Assembly (NCBI GenBank): GCA_030670005.1
Contig: DAOVCL010000134.1
Span: forward strand, 1-5,627
Reading direction: 5' to 3'
Length of the DNA: 5,627 nt
Source of the DNA: Candidatus Zixiibacteriota bacterium
GTDB lineage: Bacteria > SM23-81 > DAOVCL01
Below are positions 5,438-5,627 of the stretch, one piece after another (within the stretch, counting starts at the first letter, position 1; every line of letters begins with the position of its first letter). The position numbers and the translations under genes are program-made. The notes beneath the pieces are model-generated. The model was not told where the DNA came from. It ran no database searches and saw nothing but the letters and a program-made list of their open reading frames with translations.

Positions 5438-5509
5438 GCGGGTGTAGCTCAGTGGTAGAGCCCCACGTTGCCAACGTGGTTGTCGTCGGTCCAAATCCGA
5501 TCACCCGCT
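5438..5509 (+). tRNA. tRNA-Gly (anticodon GCC), unusual T-loop
   Basis: The 72-base cloverleaf is complete. The acceptor GCGGGTG pairs with CACCCGC (5502-5508) with discriminator T5509. The D arm is GCTC/GAGC with loop AGTGGTA, the anticodon arm CCACG/CGTGG with loop TTGCCAA (anticodon GCC), the variable loop TTGTC, and the T arm GTCGG/CCGAT with one G-T pair. CCA is not encoded. The T loop reads TCCAAAT, so position 55, almost always T (pseudouridine), is C; D-loop G18 and G19, position 56 C and A58 are normal. It is followed 11 bases later by tRNA-Cys, a Gly-Cys pairing common in bacteria. Confidence 0.93.
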
Positions 5510-5520
5510 CTCCTTTTCCG

Positions 5521-5593
5521 GGCGGCATAGCCAAGTGGCTAAGGCAGAGGTCTGCAAAACCTCTATTCCCCGGTTCGAGTCCGGGTGCCGCCT
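5521..5593 (+). tRNA. tRNA-Cys (anticodon GCA)
   Basis: The 73-base cloverleaf has acceptor GGCGGCA/TGCCGCC with discriminator T5593, typical for tRNA-Cys. The D arm is closed by GCC/GGC, the anticodon arm is GAGGT/ACCTC with loop CTGCAAA (anticodon GCA), and the T arm is CCCGG/CCGGG with the standard loop TTCGAGT. CCA is not encoded. It is probably co-transcribed with tRNA-Gly; no terminator is seen before the window ends. Confidence 0.96.
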
Positions 5594-5627
5594 CTACGGC
5601 CGGGGTGAGAGAGACACTATGATCCCC

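Noticed and set aside
5428..5622. Open frame of 64 codons across the tRNA pair
   Set aside because: Both tRNAs are clearly formed within it, so the frame is accidental.
5600..5627. Start of a further tRNA-Leu or a new protein gene at the right edge
   Set aside because: GCCGGGGTG (5599-5607) matches the first bases of many tRNA-Leu genes, but the next bases do not fit a D arm. ATG 5619 has a weak GGGTGA before it, but only three codons are visible. Neither can be supported.

Overview
The window reads as ordinary bacterial chromosome from an organism I cannot name. The genes run densely on one strand. Two of the four have TTG starts, and the codons favour AGG/AGA for Arg and ATA for Ile, a habit common in thermophilic or thermophile-derived lineages. 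The intergenic gaps hold decayed short repeats of the CAGGGATCAGG, CACTAAG and ATTCTTAATT kinds, which I associate with Desulfobacterota/Nitrospirota-like and uncultured genomes. That placement is an inference from style, not from a marker gene.

All genes are on the plus strand. From the left edge comes a 5'-truncated cation diffusion facilitator (CDF) metal transporter (1-771). One base after its stop is an alternative GlmU-type sugar nucleotidyltransferase/left-handed beta-helix protein (TTG start, 773-2029). A 218-base gap with an imperfect inverted repeat follows, then a galactose-1-phosphate uridylyltransferase family protein (2248-3246). Next is a 471-base gap rich in repeats and strong hairpins, including a compact candidate four-way-junction RNA at 3377-3488. 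After that come glycogen/starch synthase GlgA (TTG start, 3718-5211), a second repeat-filled gap, a probable tRNA promoter, tRNA-Gly(GCC) (5438-5509) and tRNA-Cys(GCA) (5521-5593). The last 34 bases hold nothing I can call.

The three enzymes share sugar-phosphate and nucleotide-sugar chemistry. The GlmU-like protein should make an activated sugar (probably UDP-GlcNAc), the GalT-family protein moves a nucleotidyl group between hexose phosphates, and GlgA polymerises glucose from ADP-glucose (or UDP-glucose). No ADP-glucose pyrophosphorylase (glgC) lies in the window, which makes the true substrate of the GalT-like protein an open question.

No mobile-element gene, CRISPR array, defence system or phage gene is visible. 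The least explained signals are the folded intergenic segment upstream of glgA, an unusual T-loop in tRNA-Gly (C in place of the near-universal T55), and related repeat blocks on both sides of glgA.
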